Assembly: GCA_016285335.1 (NCBI GenBank)
Contig: JAEEQO010000098.1
Span: forward strand, 1 to 10,233
Reading direction: 5' to 3'
Length of the DNA: 10,233 nt
DNA from: Victivallales bacterium
GTDB taxonomy: Bacteria > Verrucomicrobiota > Lentisphaeria > Victivallales > UBA1829
Of this stretch, positions 9,108-10,233 are shown in pieces (position 1 is the stretch's first letter; each line of letters starts with the position of its first letter). A program made the position numbers and the translations under genes. The notes beneath the pieces were generated by a model. The model was not told where the DNA came from and did no database searches. It saw only the letters and a list, made by a program, of their open reading frames with translations.

Positions 9108-10231
9108 AACACGCATTTTTGTCAGCCGTTTCCGCCGGACTTCTGTTCGCGGCCGCGGCCGTTCTTTCCGCCGCGGAAGTCGGCGGCATCATCACGCCCG
9201 CCAAAGACCTCGGCAAACTCTCCCTCGCCGCCGGGATTCCCCCGAAGACCGCCGCCCCGCTTCAGGTCTTTCTGTTCTTCGACCCCGCGCTGCCGGGCAC
9301 GAAGGACGTCCTGCGCATGGTCGACTCCATCTATGAACATGCGCTGGAAAACAAGGCGAAACCCGCCTCGTTCTATGCGATCTCCCGCACGGGAAAGGCA
9401 CGCACTGCCGCGCTGGAACTCACGAAGTTCCGCATGCCGGTCTACGGCGACGACAAGGGCGAAGTCTACCCGGAATTCGCCGGCACCGAGGTCGTCGTGC
9501 CGTTCGCGATCGTCGTCGACGGCGGCAAGATCGTGTGGAAGGGCGTCCCGCAGGAACTCGACACCGTGGTCCGGGACATCCAGGCGGGCAAGTTCAGTTT
9601 CGACTCCCAGCTGAAGCTGGAGATCATGCACAAGGACCTTCAGAACGCGATCCAGACCGGGCTTTCCGCCGTCATCATCTCCAACGCGGACAAGATCCTT
9701 GCGCTCCGTCCCGACGACCAGATCGCCATCCAGGCAAAGCTCTTCGTCTTCGAAAGCACCGGCCGCATCCGGGAGAACAACGCCGCCGTGCAGGCGATCG
9801 CCGCCAAGGTGAAGGACAACGCGGACGTGCGGCTGCTCCTGCTCGGCTACTACGAGCGCACGGGCGAAATGGAGAAGTTCTCCTCCGAGCTGTCCGCGGC
9901 GTTCCGCGATTTCGCATCCTCCCCGACCGCGCAGTCCCGTCTGCTGGCATACGCGTTCGAACAGGCTCCGTTCGGCTGGCTCCCGGTCCGCGACGTCGTA
10001 TCGGCGGCCGCCGCCGTGAAAAAGGCGTATGCCGGGACCGGCGGCACCAGCGAGGCGTTCTCCTGCGAGTTTTCCGCGCGCGCCGCCTACGCCGCGCTCG
10101 ACATCGACGCCGCCATCGCGGACCAGACGCGCGCCGTGTCGCTCTTCGCCGGAACGGAATTCCTCGCCGAGGCGAAGAAGACGCTGGCGTTCTATCAGGA
10201 CGTGAAATCGCTGAAGGCGGCGAATCCCTGA
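9104..10231 (+). CDS. Exported thioredoxin-fold protein lacking redox cysteines
   Basis: A 375-residue protein of unknown role, complete in the window. Residues 1-24 form a signal peptide (basic start, alanine/leucine core, cleavage near SAA before E25), so it is probably periplasmic. Residues about 50-165 look like a thioredoxin/TlpA fold: strand QVFLFFD 54-60, a loop in the CxxC position reading ALPGTK (62-67), and the cis-proline segment VVPFAIVVDGGKIVWKG with P133. Both catalytic cysteines are absent; I see only one cysteine in the whole protein, near the end (FSCEFS), so dithiol redox chemistry is unlikely. The rest, about 170-375, is alanine-rich and helical with TPR-like periodicity (for example LLLGYYERTGEMEKF), suggesting a binding role. 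It overlaps pcnB by four bases and ends the operon as seen here. The fold call is moderately sure and the function unknown. Confidence 0.75.
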   Translation: MKHAFLSAVSAGLLFAAAAVLSAAEVGGIITPAKDLGKLSLAAGIPPKTAAPLQVFLFFDPALPGTKDVLRMVDSIYEHALENKAKPASFYAISRTGKARTAALELTKFRMPVYGDDKGEVYPEFAGTEVVVPFAIVVDGGKIVWKGVPQELDTVVRDIQAGKFSFDSQLKLEIMHKDLQNAIQTGLSAVIISNADKILALRPDDQIAIQAKLFVFESTGRIRENNAAVQAIAAKVKDNADVRLLLLGYYERTGEMEKFSSELSAAFRDFASSPTAQSRLLAYAFEQAPFGWLPVRDVVSAAAAVKKAYAGTGGTSEAFSCEFSARAAYAALDIDAAIADQTRAVSLFAGTEFLAEAKKTLAFYQDVKSLKAANP

Positions 10232-10233
10232 CC

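Noticed and set aside
7668..9116. 482-codon minus-strand open frame opposite pcnB
   Set aside because: Same antisense artefact; no recognisable domain, and it spans the nadB-pcnB junction.

Overview
The window looks like chromosome from a high-GC, Gram-negative (diderm) bacterium. The outer-membrane lipoprotein enzyme Lnt indicates an outer membrane. A ClpC-type (UVR-motif) ATPase together with Lnt, NadB and an arginine-rich poly(A) polymerase would suit the PVC group, for example Lentisphaerota or Verrucomicrobiota from a gut-like habitat. That placement is inference from gene content and style; no rRNA or marker gene is present to prove it.

Layout, left to right. (1) 1-2373 (+) is the body of a ClpC-family AAA+ unfoldase whose first N-terminal repeat is cut off by the window edge. 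Six bases later, at 2380-2994 (+), comes a HAD-superfamily phosphatase, probably in the same operon. (2) 3010-3951 (-) is a compact three-gene cassette with clearly lower GC than its surroundings: a DUF3990-type predicted ADP-ribosyltransferase toxin, an unnamed 83-residue protein and a DUF3791 protein. All three overlap end to end. It reads as an acquired toxin-antitoxin-like or defence module placed 3' of both the HAD gene and lnt. (3) 4073-5956 (-) is lnt, apolipoprotein N-acyltransferase, with an intact Glu-Lys-Cys triad. (4) 5957-6066 is an AT-rich divergent promoter region. (5) 6067-10231 (+) is a likely operon: nadB (L-aspartate oxidase), then after 20 bases pcnB (poly(A) polymerase with an RGG-rich tail), then with an ATGA overlap an exported thioredoxin-fold protein that has lost both redox cysteines.

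The housekeeping genes cover protein quality control, lipoprotein maturation, NAD biosynthesis and RNA 3'-end metabolism. The least described parts are the three-gene ART cassette, above all its middle gene, and the cysteine-less exported protein. I found no RNA genes, insertion sequences, CRISPR arrays or convincing intrinsic terminators. No gene-free stretch exceeds 300 bases.
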